33,861 nt of DNA from an uncultured Prevotella sp. (GCA_900557405.1 USSF01000018.1:1-33861); one strand, 5' to 3'; shown: positions 6,796-16,502, counted from the stretch's first letter. Made by a program: numbers and translations. The notes: generated by a model from the sequence alone, not told the origin.

Positions 6796-9672
6796 ATGAA
6801 CGCTCCACGATGCTATGACACCGCCCTATGGTGGAACCTTATGACGATATGCCTGCTGCTGGTTTCCTGCGGACAGAAACCGGCGAGGATATCCCCTGCC
6901 GAACGAAAGGCACTGAACAGCACCATCTCCTCCTCGCACAATATCGACACGCTGTCCATGATGCAGAAGCGCATGGAGAAGGAGGGCAACATGCTGGGCA
7001 GCATCATCGCCTACAGACTGATGGGCAAGGAGATGCGCGACGACAGCCAGTTTGACAATGCACTGCGCCTGCACAGCGAGGGACTGAAACAGGCGGAGGC
7101 CATCGGCGACACGCTGGAGATGGTGCAGGCGCTCAACAACATCGGTACTGACTACCGCCGCATGGGAGTGCTCGACCTGGCGCAGAACTATCATTACCGT
7201 GCTTGGACGATAAGCAAGGTATGTCAGGACACTTCGTATGACGCAAGGAAAAGCCGGGTGGTATCGCTGAACGGACTGGGCAACATATATCTCACCTTGG
7301 GCAACTACGAACGTGCCGACAGCGCCTTGCGACTGGCTCTGGAGGGCGAGAAGGACCTGCACAGCGAACTGGGGCAGGCTATCAACTACGCCAATATCGG
7401 CTCCATATTCAGACATCGCGGCATGAGGGATTCGGCATGGGTGTATTTCCGCAAGTCGATGGAGATGAACCGCCGCATAGACAATACGCTCGGCATATCG
7501 CTCTGTCATACCGACTTCGGGTCGATGTATGAGCGCGAACACCAATACGACAAGGCGATAGCCGAATACGAGAAAGCATACGAGCTGATGAAAGCCTCGG
7601 ACGACAAATGGCACATGCTCAACTCGCTCATCGCCCTGGCAGGTGTGAACATGGCCACGGGCAACGAGAGCAAGGCGATGCTGCATCTCGCAAAAGCCAA
7701 GGGAGTGGCAGAAGAAATAAAGTCGCATGAGCATCTGGCGGAGATATACAACCTATACTATAAGCACTACAAACGCTCGGGCGACTACGGCGCTGCCCTC
7801 GCCTCACACGAGAAAGCCACAGCCATGCGCGACAGCGTGGTGGACATGGAGAAGATGAACCGCATACAGAACGCCGGACTGCTCATCGAGCGCAACCAGC
7901 AGGAAAGGGCGGTGAGCGAGGCGCACCTGAATCTCAAAAGCGAAAGGTCTGCACGCTTTCTTATCAGCGTGGTCTCCATCATCGTGGTGGTAATACTGGT
8001 GGGCGCACTGGCTGTATTCTTCTTTGCGCAGCGCATCCATCGCCGCAACCATCTGGCGCTGAAACGCCTTGCCGAGATGCGCGAGACTTTCTTCACCAAC
8101 ATCACGCATGAGTTCAGAACGCCTCTCACCGTAATCCTCGGACTGAGCCAGAAGCTACAGAAGAACGGACAGGAAGAGGTGAAGGACTCTGCGCAGACCA
8201 TCGAACGGCAGGGGAAAGGACTCCTGGCACTCATCAACCAGCTGCTCGACATATCGAAGATAAAGTCGCAGGTGGGCAGTCCGGACTGGCGGAACGGCAG
8301 CATCACCACATACGCCACAATGATTGTGGACACATACCGCGACTATGCCCGAACAAAGAACATTGAATTGCAGTTTTATGCCAAGGAAGCGGTGACGATG
8401 GACTTCGTGCCAGACTACGTAAGCAAGGTATTAAACAATCTGATATCAAACGCCTTGAAGTTCACACCGGAGTATGGCAGGATTAACGTGACGATGTGGC
8501 GCAAGGAGGACATCCTATACATGGAAGTGAGCGACACGGGGGAAGGCATGGACAAGGAGACGGCAGACAACGTGTTCAGACCTTTCTATCAGGGTGAGAC
8601 AGCGTCGAAACACATCGGAACGGGTGTGGGGCTGGCGCTCGTAAAGCAGGTGATAGATGCGGTAAACGGAAATATAAGCGTGGAGAGCAAAGTCGGCGAA
8701 GGCACCACATTCCACATGGAAATGCCGATAAGCAACGCATGCAACAACAAATTGGGCGAAAACATGGTGGCAAACGACATGCCGAAGATGCCGGAGGAGG
8801 AAAAGGCGCTTGCCGACAGCGACGCCGCAGACGACCAATGCACGGTGCTCATAATAGAGGACAACCGCGACATCGCGGCATACATAGGCGGTCTGCTGCA
8901 TGACAGATACAGCGTGGCTTACGCCGTGAACGGAGAGGACGCACTGCAGAAGGCAATCGACATAGTGCCCGACCTGATCATCACTGACCTGATGATGCCG
9001 GGCATGGACGGACTGGAACTGTGCCGCCGAGTGAGGGCAGACAACGTGGTGAACCATATACCGATAGTAATCGTTACGGCGAAGATTTCGGAACAGGAGC
9101 GCATTGCCGGCATCGAGGCTGGTGCCGACGCTTATCTCGCCAAGCCGTTCAATGCAGACGAACTGCTCACCGTGGTGGAACGGCTGCTCGACCGCCAGCG
9201 CTCACTGCGCAGCAAGTTCAGCGCCAGCATCGATGCCAACGGCAATATCGCCACCAGTGGCAACAAAGACTCCAATAACAACAAGGACTCCAACGGCAAC
9301 GGGGACAAGGAAGAAGAGGCTGTGAGGCTCACGGATGCCGAGCGACGCTTCCTGTCCAAGACCATAGACCACATCTATCTGCTGCTTGACAAGCAAAAAC
9401 TCGATGTCAGCACACTGGCAGACAAGCTCTGCATGAGTCCGCGACAGTTCCACCGCAAGATAGTGGCGCTCACAGGCTGTTCGCCGGCTTCGTTCATGCT
9501 GAAGATAAAGATGAAGCGCGCACGCCATCTGCTCGAGAACGACACAAAGATGAGTATTGACGAAATAGCCTCACGCTGCGGCTTCGAACACACCTCCAGC
9601 TTCTACCACGCCTTCCGCAAAGCTTATGGCGTGACGCCGAAGGATGTGAGAAGAGAAATGGGGGCTGGGTGA
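6796..9672 (+). CDS. Hybrid two-component system regulator (TPR-type HTCS)
   Basis: A single-chain sensor and transcription factor of about 958 aa. It has an N-terminal lipobox-like signal (LLLVSCGQ) and a periplasmic TPR-type helical sensor (about 45-370, with ALNNIGTDYRRMG and NGLGNIYLTLGNYERA). One membrane helix follows (about 388-410), then a histidine kinase domain with phospho-acceptor His about 438 in THEFRTPL and an ATPase (NNLISNALKF, DTGEGM, GTGVGLAL). A receiver with Asp about 731 (LIITDLMMPGMDG, Lys in AKPF), an Asn/Lys/Asp-rich linker and an AraC-type HTH pair (LDVSTLADKLCMSPRQF, then IDEIASRCGFEHTSSF) complete it. A TTG at 6787 is in frame, but ATG 6796 is the better start. No polysaccharide-utilisation genes adjoin. 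The natural target is the divergent lipoprotein operon, whose promoter has three repeats. Confidence 0.93.
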   Translation: MNAPRCYDTALWWNLMTICLLLVSCGQKPARISPAERKALNSTISSSHNIDTLSMMQKRMEKEGNMLGSIIAYRLMGKEMRDDSQFDNALRLHSEGLKQAEAIGDTLEMVQALNNIGTDYRRMGVLDLAQNYHYRAWTISKVCQDTSYDARKSRVVSLNGLGNIYLTLGNYERADSALRLALEGEKDLHSELGQAINYANIGSIFRHRGMRDSAWVYFRKSMEMNRRIDNTLGISLCHTDFGSMYEREHQYDKAIAEYEKAYELMKASDDKWHMLNSLIALAGVNMATGNESKAMLHLAKAKGVAEEIKSHEHLAEIYNLYYKHYKRSGDYGAALASHEKATAMRDSVVDMEKMNRIQNAGLLIERNQQERAVSEAHLNLKSERSARFLISVVSIIVVVILVGALAVFFFAQRIHRRNHLALKRLAEMRETFFTNITHEFRTPLTVILGLSQKLQKNGQEEVKDSAQTIERQGKGLLALINQLLDISKIKSQVGSPDWRNGSITTYATMIVDTYRDYARTKNIELQFYAKEAVTMDFVPDYVSKVLNNLISNALKFTPEYGRINVTMWRKEDILYMEVSDTGEGMDKETADNVFRPFYQGETASKHIGTGVGLALVKQVIDAVNGNISVESKVGEGTTFHMEMPISNACNNKLGENMVANDMPKMPEEEKALADSDAADDQCTVLIIEDNRDIAAYIGGLLHDRYSVAYAVNGEDALQKAIDIVPDLIITDLMMPGMDGLELCRRVRADNVVNHIPIVIVTAKISEQERIAGIEAGADAYLAKPFNADELLTVVERLLDRQRSLRSKFSASIDANGNIATSGNKDSNNNKDSNGNGDKEEEAVRLTDAERRFLSKTIDHIYLLLDKQKLDVSTLADKLCMSPRQFHRKIVALTGCSPASFMLKIKMKRARHLLENDTKMSIDEIASRCGFEHTSSFYHAFRKAYGVTPKDVRREMGAG

Positions 9673-9713
9673 AAAGCAAAAGTCGGAAATGCAAATATCA
9701 GTGGATTAATTAT

Positions 9714-9721
9714 TACCTTTG
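9714..9721 (+). promoter_or_regulatory. Promoter -7 box of the carbonic anhydrase gene
   Basis: TACCTTTG matches the -7 consensus exactly and lies 20 nt upstream of the start codon, implying a short leader of about 14 nt. Confidence 0.6.
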
Positions 9722-9741
9722 CAAAATAAAAACACCTAAAA

Positions 9742-10287
9742 ATGATTATAGAGGAAATACTGAAATACAACCGGGAGTTCGTGGAGAAGAAAGGTTACGA
9801 GAGATTCCTGACAAGCAAATATCCAGACAAGAAACTCGCCATACTGTCATGTATGGACACAAGACTTACGGAACTGCTGCCTGCCGCCTTAGGAATAAAG
9901 AACGGCGACGCAAAACTGATAAAGAATGCCGGAGGACTGGTCATCAGTCCGTTCGACTCCGCCATGAGAAGCATCCTCGTGGCGATATACGAGCTGCATG
10001 TGGAGGAGATTATGGTTATCGCCCACTCAAACTGCGGCGCATGCCACATGAACGGCAAGGCGATGAAGCAGGCTATGGTGGAACGAGGCATACGGCAGGA
10101 CGTAATAGATACCGTGGCAAAGTGTGGCATCGACCTTGACCATTGGCTCGAAGGATTCCACGACACGGAGGACTCCGTGCGCAACACGGTAGACGTAATA
10201 ACCCACCATCCACTCGTGCCGACAGACATCAACGTGCACGGATATATCATCGACTCGGAGACTGGCGCCCTGACAGAAGTGGAATAA
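9742..10287 (+). CDS. Beta-class carbonic anhydrase
   Basis: A 181-aa beta-carbonic anhydrase interconverting CO2 and bicarbonate in the cytoplasm, which supplies carboxylations and pH balance. Zinc ligands are visible as Cys37 (in SCMDTRL), His95 and Cys98 (HSNCGAC). The Asp39-Arg41 dyad that gates the zinc is present. Length fits the compact bacterial branch of the family. It has its own promoter 70 nt after the HTCS gene and is followed by a strong hairpin, so it is probably monocistronic. Nothing links it functionally to the HTCS beyond adjacency. Confidence 0.95.
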   Translation: MIIEEILKYNREFVEKKGYERFLTSKYPDKKLAILSCMDTRLTELLPAALGIKNGDAKLIKNAGGLVISPFDSAMRSILVAIYELHVEEIMVIAHSNCGACHMNGKAMKQAMVERGIRQDVIDTVAKCGIDLDHWLEGFHDTEDSVRNTVDVITHHPLVPTDINVHGYIIDSETGALTEVE

Positions 10288-10400
10288 CTGACGAGAAAAA
10301 GCGGATTTACGTTATAAAGAATATTAACAAGAAAACTCAGATGACCACAGCCAAGGATATCATCGAAACCATATGATCGGCAGAACCAACGAATGACACA

Positions 10401-10447
10401 ATAGGGGCGAAACCTTTGCAGAACAGTCGCAAAGGCTTCGCCCCTAT
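10401..10447 (+). terminator. Nested hairpin terminator after the carbonic anhydrase gene
   Basis: An 11-bp outer stem (10401-10411 / 10437-10447) and a 7-bp inner stem (10413-10419 / 10429-10435), followed by CATTTTAT. It lies between convergent genes. A second small dyad at 10454-10470 (ATGCGGT/ACCGCAT) abuts the stop of the leftward gene. The structure may serve both strands. Confidence 0.75.
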
Positions 10448-10471
10448 CATTTTATGCGGTAAAACCGCATT

Positions 10472-12580
10472 CTACTTCATCTTCATTCCCATATTATACA
10501 TTATGAATCCGTAGATGTCGGCTGTCTCCTCCATCACCTTCGACAGAGGCTTACCGCCGCCATGTCCGGCCTTGCTGTCGATGCGGATAAGTACCGGAGC
10601 CTTGCCTGCCTGACACTCCTGCAGACGGGCTGCAAACTTGAATGAATGGGCAGGAACCACACGGTCGTCGTGGTCGGCCGTAGTAACCATCGTGGCAGGA
10701 TATTCCACGCCCTCCTTCAAGGTATGGAGCGGAGAATAAGCCTTCAGATATTCAAACATCTCCTTGCTGTCGGCACTCGTGCCATAGTCGGGAGCCCAGT
10801 TCCAGCCGATGGTAAACTTGTGGTAGCGCAGCATATCCATCACACCCACTTCAGGTATGCACACCTTGAAGAGGTCCGGGCGCTGCGTCATGCAGGCTCC
10901 CACGAGCAGACCGCCGTTGCTGCCGCCCATGATGGCAAGATGCTCCTTGTCGGTATACTTGTTGCTGATAAGCCATTCGCCGGCAGAGATGAAGTCGTCG
11001 AACACGTTCTGCTTGCGCATCTTCGTACCGGCAAGATGCCATTCCTCGCCATACTCGCCGCCGCCACGCAACACCACATGGACATACACTCCGCCATTCT
11101 CCAGGAACGGCATGCGCATGGCCGAGAACGAAGGCGGATAGCTCACGTTGAAGCCGCCATAGCCATACATCAGCACGGGATTCTTGCCGTTGAGCTTCAT
11201 GCCCTTCTTATAGGTCAGGAACATAGGGATGCGGGTTCCGTCCTTGCTCGTGCAGAACACCATCTCCGAGGTGTAGTCGTTCAGCTTGAAGCCCACCTTC
11301 GGACTGCTCATCACCATACTCTTGTCTTCATCCAGGTCATACCTGTATATCGTTGTAGGCACGGTATACGAGGTGTAGCTGAAGAACAGCTCCTTGCGCT
11401 CCCTCTTTCCGCTGAACGAGGCGCTGCCAACTCCCGGAAGCTTTATCTCGCGAATCTTCTCACCGCTTATATTATAAAGGTACGCCCGGGAACAGTTGTC
11501 CTTGGCATAGAGAAGCACCATCTTGTCGCCATCCACGAAGACCACGTCTTCCAGCACGGCATCCGTCTCCGGAACGAGCTCCTTCCAGTCGTTATATCCC
11601 GGCTTGTTGATGTCGGCAACCATCATGCGGTATTTCGGCGCCCCGGCATTCGTTACCATATAGATCCTGTTGCCGATAATCTGCGCAGGAGAATAGTTCT
11701 TGCTGCAGTCGCCCGTCATCTGAATAAACTGCGAACCGAGTATACGCAAATCTCTTACGTACAGGTTTGTGCCTTGGTCCATGCCAGCCTCCGTGAGGAA
11801 CATCATCGTCTCCTCCTTGTTCACGCTCACGCTATAGAAGCGCAACGGGTTGGCAGGATTCTGGTAGAAGAGCACATCCTCGCTCTGCGGGGTGCCCATC
11901 TTATGATAATACACCTTCTGCACCTCGTTCTTGGCAGAAGTCTCCTTGCCCTTCTCCGGAGCGTCATAAGCGCTATAGTAGAAACCGTCGCCCAGCCAGT
12001 CGGCACCCGTAAACTTTGCCCATACTATATGGTCGGGGAGCAGCTTGCCCGTCTTGACGTCCATCACGTAAATCTCCTCCCAGTCGCTTCCGCTGCGGGA
12101 TATGACGTAGGCAAAATAACGTCCGTCGTTGGAGAAAGAGATATTCTTGAGAGCCACCGTGCCGTCGTCGCTCAGCTTGTTGGGATCGAGAAACACACGC
12201 TGCTCGCCGCCCAGACGGTCCATCTGGTAGAGTACGGCCTGGTTCTGCATACCGTCGTTCTTGTATACATACCATTTGCCGTTCTTCTCAAACGGCGTAT
12301 ACACCTTCTCGTAGTTCACCACCTGCTTCAGTCGCCTTAGATACTTGTCGCGCTGCGGAATCTTCGCCAGATAAGCGTTCGTAACTTTGTTTTCTGCCTC
12401 TACCCATGCCGCCGTGGCAGCGCATGTGTCATCCTCCAAAGGGCGGAAGGGGTCGGCAACCTTCACTCCGAAATACTCATCCACCGTACCGTCTTTCGGA
12501 GCCTGCGGATACTTGATAGTCTGTCCGCTTGCCGCCATAGCTGTTGCAGCCAGGGCAGCCGTAATAAATAGTGTTTTCAT
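10472..12580 (-). CDS. Prolyl oligopeptidase (family S9A), secreted
   Basis: A serine peptidase of the prolyl oligopeptidase family that cleaves short peptides after proline. An N-terminal beta-propeller is followed by an alpha/beta-hydrolase domain. The catalytic Ser about 554 sits in GGSNGGLL, Asp about 639 in ADHDDRVVP and His about 673 in KAGHGGG. The signal peptide (MKTLFITAALAATAMA, then ASGQ) indicates periplasmic location. The open frame extends to an ATG at 12604, but that codon falls inside the predicted -7 box (12602-12609). Start 12580 is therefore chosen, giving about 702 aa, typical for the family. It is a single gene, divergent from the 12712 gene. Confidence 0.94.
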   Translation of the reverse strand: MKTLFITAALAATAMAASGQTIKYPQAPKDGTVDEYFGVKVADPFRPLEDDTCAATAAWVEAENKVTNAYLAKIPQRDKYLRRLKQVVNYEKVYTPFEKNGKWYVYKNDGMQNQAVLYQMDRLGGEQRVFLDPNKLSDDGTVALKNISFSNDGRYFAYVISRSGSDWEEIYVMDVKTGKLLPDHIVWAKFTGADWLGDGFYYSAYDAPEKGKETSAKNEVQKVYYHKMGTPQSEDVLFYQNPANPLRFYSVSVNKEETMMFLTEAGMDQGTNLYVRDLRILGSQFIQMTGDCSKNYSPAQIIGNRIYMVTNAGAPKYRMMVADINKPGYNDWKELVPETDAVLEDVVFVDGDKMVLLYAKDNCSRAYLYNISGEKIREIKLPGVGSASFSGKRERKELFFSYTSYTVPTTIYRYDLDEDKSMVMSSPKVGFKLNDYTSEMVFCTSKDGTRIPMFLTYKKGMKLNGKNPVLMYGYGGFNVSYPPSFSAMRMPFLENGGVYVHVVLRGGGEYGEEWHLAGTKMRKQNVFDDFISAGEWLISNKYTDKEHLAIMGGSNGGLLVGACMTQRPDLFKVCIPEVGVMDMLRYHKFTIGWNWAPDYGTSADSKEMFEYLKAYSPLHTLKEGVEYPATMVTTADHDDRVVPAHSFKFAARLQECQAGKAPVLIRIDSKAGHGGGKPLSKVMEETADIYGFIMYNMGMKMK

Positions 12581-12601
12581 TCGCATTAAAAATTTATGCT
12601 G

Positions 12602-12609
12602 CAAACTTA
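12602..12609 (-). promoter_or_regulatory. Promoter -7 box of the prolyl oligopeptidase gene
   Basis: Minus-strand TAAGTTTG matches TAnnTTTG. Transcription would start near 12595, which excludes the upstream in-frame ATG at 12604 and supports translation from 12580. Confidence 0.6.
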
Positions 12610-12652
12610 CATAAAAATTCCCGAAATAAAGTACATCGGCGGAATAAATGCC

Positions 12653-12680
12653 TATATTTGAAAATATAATGTTACCTTTG
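12653..12680 (+). promoter_or_regulatory. Two candidate -7 boxes before the 12712 gene
   Basis: TATATTTG at 12653-12660 and TACCTTTG at 12673-12680 both match the consensus. The second leaves a leader of about 25 nt before the ATG and is the more likely. Neither has an obvious TTTG -33 element. Confidence 0.5.
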
Positions 12681-12711
12681 TATTGGAAACAAAGAACAAA
12701 AACATATATAT

Positions 12712-13260
12712 ATGGAACCGAAAAAAGACATACAGAATCTGGAACAGCTGTTCCACACCGACCTCCACAACTATCTGCTCTCCGTCGGAAAGGTGGACGA
12801 ACGCCTGCCCGAGGCTCCCGACATCGAGGAGCTGTGGCAGAAGATAGGCGAAAGCTACCTGACCGACGGCATGAGGGAGTTCAACGCCTACCCCACCGTA
12901 TCGCTCGGATGGATGATGTTCATCGGCATGGCAATAGCCAAATACTGGGACCTGGACTGGGAACTATACAGCAAAGTGGGCGACCTATACAAATACCTGC
13001 GCGACCAGCGCGACTTCGACCACATGGATGACTACATCTGCGAGAACGTGCTGCTGCTGACCGAAGAGGAGCACACCCTGACGACCAAGATAGTCGGCGA
13101 ATGTGCCTCGCGCACCTACAACCTGCTCTACCACCAGCATCTGGAGCCCGGTACGCCCGAAGCCTTCCAGGCCTACGTCTCCGCCATCCACCAGATGTAT
13201 CTCATGGGCATGTCGATGGAACTGAAACGCCTCGGCTACCACATGACAAGAATAAACTGA
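12712..13260 (+). CDS. Conserved hypothetical cytoplasmic protein
   Basis: A 182-aa soluble protein with no signal peptide or membrane segment. It is predicted to be mostly alpha-helical and rich in aromatic and acidic residues (WMMFIGMAIAKYWDLDWELY). I do not recognise a named family and see no catalytic motif. Coding is supported by good codon usage, a consensus -7 box 31 nt upstream and a strong hairpin 10 nt after the stop. It appears monocistronic, divergent from the prolyl oligopeptidase gene. Function unknown. Confidence 0.85.
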   Translation: MEPKKDIQNLEQLFHTDLHNYLLSVGKVDERLPEAPDIEELWQKIGESYLTDGMREFNAYPTVSLGWMMFIGMAIAKYWDLDWELYSKVGDLYKYLRDQRDFDHMDDYICENVLLLTEEEHTLTTKIVGECASRTYNLLYHQHLEPGTPEAFQAYVSAIHQMYLMGMSMELKRLGYHMTRIN

Positions 13261-13270
13261 CACCTTCCGG

Positions 13271-13306
13271 CTCATACCCTATCATCGCGTCATGATGGGG
13301 TATGAG
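13271..13306 (+). terminator. Hairpin terminator of the 12712-13260 gene
   Basis: A 15-bp stem with one G-T pair (13271-13285 / 13292-13306) and a 6-nt loop, followed by CGTTTTCG. Confidence 0.85.
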
Positions 13307-13418
13307 CGTTTTCGTGTGTATGCAGCAGCGGTATACCGGCTGCGGAGAATAGTAGAGAATGTTGGAAACATGTATTCATATACAAGCCCACCATATAAAC
13401 AATCAAATATCCGAGCAT

Positions 13419-16400
13419 ATGAAGAAACTATTATTTATATCGCTACTTTTATTCTGCCAATTGTCTGCAACAGCACAAGATGCAGACAAGACAGCAGGTC
13501 AACTGGTCAACAGCCAGAACTGGCTGGAACTGAACATGCAATATCCACAGCTGAAAACTCAGATGAAGTCTGAGATGCTGAAAAACATTGCCGAAGCGAT
13601 GATTGGATACCAATTCAACCGACCGGAACAGACTATACAGGCTATCAACATTTTGCTCAATAAGCATCAAGCAGAGCTTGGAACTCAAAACACATACAGT
13701 TTTATCATTCTTCTCGCCAAGACTCTCTGCCAAGAAGGACAGTATGCAAGTGCTGCTTCAATGATGGACAACATTCTCCCTGCGCTGTCTTCACAACCTC
13801 GAAATGGATTGGTGGGAGCCTTGTTCACATACAATAAAGAAATTCAGGCATTAAGAAATCAGCAGCCTATCAGAATCAGTCCTGTGTCACAGGATATTAT
13901 TGTTCCATGCAGTAATATGATGAACATCACAGCTGTCATAAACAGCAGGCCATTAGAATTTGTCATTGATCCATGCTGCGACCATACAGTAATTCCTATT
14001 GAAACGGCAAAAGCATTGAATATAAAGGTTCTGCCTGATACGGTCGAACACATGGGACAAAAAGTATTGCTGGGAATTGTAGACAAGATGAACATCGGGG
14101 ATTTGGAAATACACAACATCGTTGCAGAAATACCTTTAGCCTCAACCAAGCCTCTTACCATAGGTCGCGATATTCTGAGTGCTGCCGGAGAAATCCAGTT
14201 TGATATTGACAACAGCAAGATTATATTTCCCAAGAACCATACTCCTGCTCCTTCCACAGGCCCGTCTTTCTATCGGGACATGAAATTCAATATCTCCCCC
14301 AACCACCATAAGATGGTGATCAACTACAGGGATATGTTCATAAAGGAAATCGGCGAAGACAAAAGTTCCACGCTTTCATACGAAAAGCAATTGGACGAAG
14401 TGGAAGTATTGGCGGCAAGGAAACTGGTAAAGGTTGGCAGTGGGAAATTAACGTATGACGTTACCGGCGACGAAGAAGCAAAAGCAAGTTCGGTTTTTGA
14501 CATACTACGCAAAGTACCGCTTGTAACCATTGACGGTCAGGACAATATTCTGGTGAAAGGCAATTCTGCATATAAGATCTACCGTAACGGACATCTTGAC
14601 CCTACTCTAAGCTCAATATCGGCAAAAGATATCCTCAAGGCAATTCCGGCTTCCACAATAAGACAGATTGAGGTAATTACCGAGCCTGGGGCAAAATACG
14701 ACGCGGAAGGCACTTCTGCCGTACTGAATATAATAACAAGCAGCAACTCTTTAATAAAAGGTGCAACAGGTATGCTGTCTTCGAGTATCAACAACAACGG
14801 CACAAACCGCAGTTCGGCGTACACCGCTACAAGTATTGGCAAGACTACTGTATCGGCTAATTACGCCTTCACACAGTTTCCGACGAAGGAAAACGAAAGC
14901 AGCATACATTCTTCCGTGTTATACAGAAACGGGCAAGTTCTCGATATGCTGCAGCAGAGCCAAAGTCGCGGCAATGCTCATTATATGAATATTGCCGCAA
15001 GTTGTGATATTGACTCCCTTAATCTCCTGTCTTTCTCGGCAGGAGGTTATTTTTTATCATACAAGACAAATTCCATGTCAAGCTACAGTCGCTATGACGA
15101 CTTGAATGATTTGCTTTATTCCTATGATGAATACAATCTGAATCCCCGCAACCGATACAACAACTATAACTTGCGCATGGACTATCAACACAAGATGAGA
15201 AAACCGGGTAATGTATTTACGCTTAGCTACATGTTGAATGGTACACAGAATAAAGCAGACAACAATGTCGGGTATTCCAACCATTTCAATATGCCTATGG
15301 ATTATACTGCATACAGCAGATACGTGAAGAACAACAACACAGAACACACTGTACAGCTTGACTACACGACAAGGATAGACAAGCATAACACTCTGGATTT
15401 GGGATTGAAATACATTTACCGACTTAGCAAGAACACAACCGAACAGGATTATTCCGGAAAAGAAAAAGCCATGTCCTCGCTTTTCAATCATTCCACCAAC
15501 ATAGCCGCTTCGTATGCGGAATGGAATGTCCGGTATGGGAAATGGAATTTCCGACCGGGAATGCGTTATGAATTCTCCCGCTTGAAAGGTAGTTATCCTA
15601 AAGGAAGCGGTAATCCATACAGCTGCAACCTAAGTGACTTTGTCCCTTCCGTAAACATTCTCTATAAACTGAATGACGAGAACTCTATCCAATATAACTA
15701 TGCCATGAGCATCAACCGCCCGGGCATCAGCTACCTGAACCCGGCTGTTGTCGTTCAGCCTGAGTCCAAGTCTTACGGAAACACTAAACTAAAAAGCAGC
15801 AGAAGCAGTCAGATGGCTTTGACATGGACAAATATCACAAGCAAAACAACAAATCAAATGATTCTTGCATATGGGTTTACTGATAATTTCCTGACAAATG
15901 TAGATTTTATGACTGACAATATACGCACTACCACTTATGCCAATGCTCTTCATGTGCGCATGGCATCATTTATGGATTTCCTGCAATGGACTCCATCGCA
16001 GAAGACAAGGATTTCCATGAACTGCACTTTGGGATGGATGAAGGATTATTTTCCGGAACAGGGATTATACAACAAGGGACTGTACGGAAATGTCAACGGC
16101 AATATTTCTCAAAAATTGTTTTGGAACATTTTGCTTAATGTTGGTGGCGGAGCATCGTTCGGTCATAACTTGTCGGGCTTGTACGGCCGCACGGCAAACT
16201 ACCATTCAGACTACTTGAGCTTACAAAGGAGCTTTCTGAAAGAGGACAGGCTGACGGTTTCCCTATGGACAGTCTGTCCATTTGAACGGCATAGGGCACA
16301 GACACAATACACCACGCAAGGGGATTATACCGGTTTTACTCATACCATAAATGTCAGCAGACAATTTGGAGTTAAACTGTCTTTGCGATTTGGCAACAAC

Positions 16401-16478
16401 AAGATTGAAGTGAAGAAGACTGGCAAGAACTTGGACAATAAAGATGTTGTAGGTGGTTTGAAGGCTCCGAAAGAATAA
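13419..16478 (+). CDS. Outer-membrane beta-barrel protein with a degenerate retropepsin-like domain
   Basis: A protein of about 1019 aa with a signal peptide (MKKLLFISLLLFCQLSATAQ). Residues about 25-150 are helical, perhaps TPR-like. Residues about 168-270 look like a retropepsin-type aspartyl protease fold (PLEFVID, HTVIPIETAKALNI, IGDLEIHNI, TIGRDIL, FDIDNSKIIF). The active-site D-T/S-G is replaced by D184-P-C-C, so catalysis is unlikely. Residues about 355-440 form a TonB-receptor-like plug (VFDILRKVPLVTIDG, IRQIEVITEPGAKYDAEGT). The rest is a beta-barrel of the OMP_b-brl_3 type. The usual carboxypeptidase-like N-terminal domain is absent. ATG 13419 is chosen over 13359 because the signal peptide begins there. 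No clear TAnnTTTG box precedes it. Cargo or partner is unknown. Confidence 0.85.
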   Translation: MKKLLFISLLLFCQLSATAQDADKTAGQLVNSQNWLELNMQYPQLKTQMKSEMLKNIAEAMIGYQFNRPEQTIQAINILLNKHQAELGTQNTYSFIILLAKTLCQEGQYASAASMMDNILPALSSQPRNGLVGALFTYNKEIQALRNQQPIRISPVSQDIIVPCSNMMNITAVINSRPLEFVIDPCCDHTVIPIETAKALNIKVLPDTVEHMGQKVLLGIVDKMNIGDLEIHNIVAEIPLASTKPLTIGRDILSAAGEIQFDIDNSKIIFPKNHTPAPSTGPSFYRDMKFNISPNHHKMVINYRDMFIKEIGEDKSSTLSYEKQLDEVEVLAARKLVKVGSGKLTYDVTGDEEAKASSVFDILRKVPLVTIDGQDNILVKGNSAYKIYRNGHLDPTLSSISAKDILKAIPASTIRQIEVITEPGAKYDAEGTSAVLNIITSSNSLIKGATGMLSSSINNNGTNRSSAYTATSIGKTTVSANYAFTQFPTKENESSIHSSVLYRNGQVLDMLQQSQSRGNAHYMNIAASCDIDSLNLLSFSAGGYFLSYKTNSMSSYSRYDDLNDLLYSYDEYNLNPRNRYNNYNLRMDYQHKMRKPGNVFTLSYMLNGTQNKADNNVGYSNHFNMPMDYTAYSRYVKNNNTEHTVQLDYTTRIDKHNTLDLGLKYIYRLSKNTTEQDYSGKEKAMSSLFNHSTNIAASYAEWNVRYGKWNFRPGMRYEFSRLKGSYPKGSGNPYSCNLSDFVPSVNILYKLNDENSIQYNYAMSINRPGISYLNPAVVVQPESKSYGNTKLKSSRSSQMALTWTNITSKTTNQMILAYGFTDNFLTNVDFMTDNIRTTTYANALHVRMASFMDFLQWTPSQKTRISMNCTLGWMKDYFPEQGLYNKGLYGNVNGNISQKLFWNILLNVGGGASFGHNLSGLYGRTANYHSDYLSLQRSFLKEDRLTVSLWTVCPFERHRAQTQYTTQGDYTGFTHTINVSRQFGVKLSLRFGNNKIEVKKTGKNLDNKDVVGGLKAPKE

Positions 16479-16502
16479 AAAATGCAACCCGCTGACCACA
16501 TA

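Noticed and set aside
9669..10139. 156-codon plus-strand frame overlapping carbonic anhydrase
   Set aside because: It is an alternative frame of a gene whose zinc ligands are all present.
10646..12340. 564-codon plus-strand frame opposite prolyl oligopeptidase
   Set aside because: Antisense shadow. The minus-strand gene has a full catalytic triad, and the plus frame is His/Val/Leu-rich with no motif.
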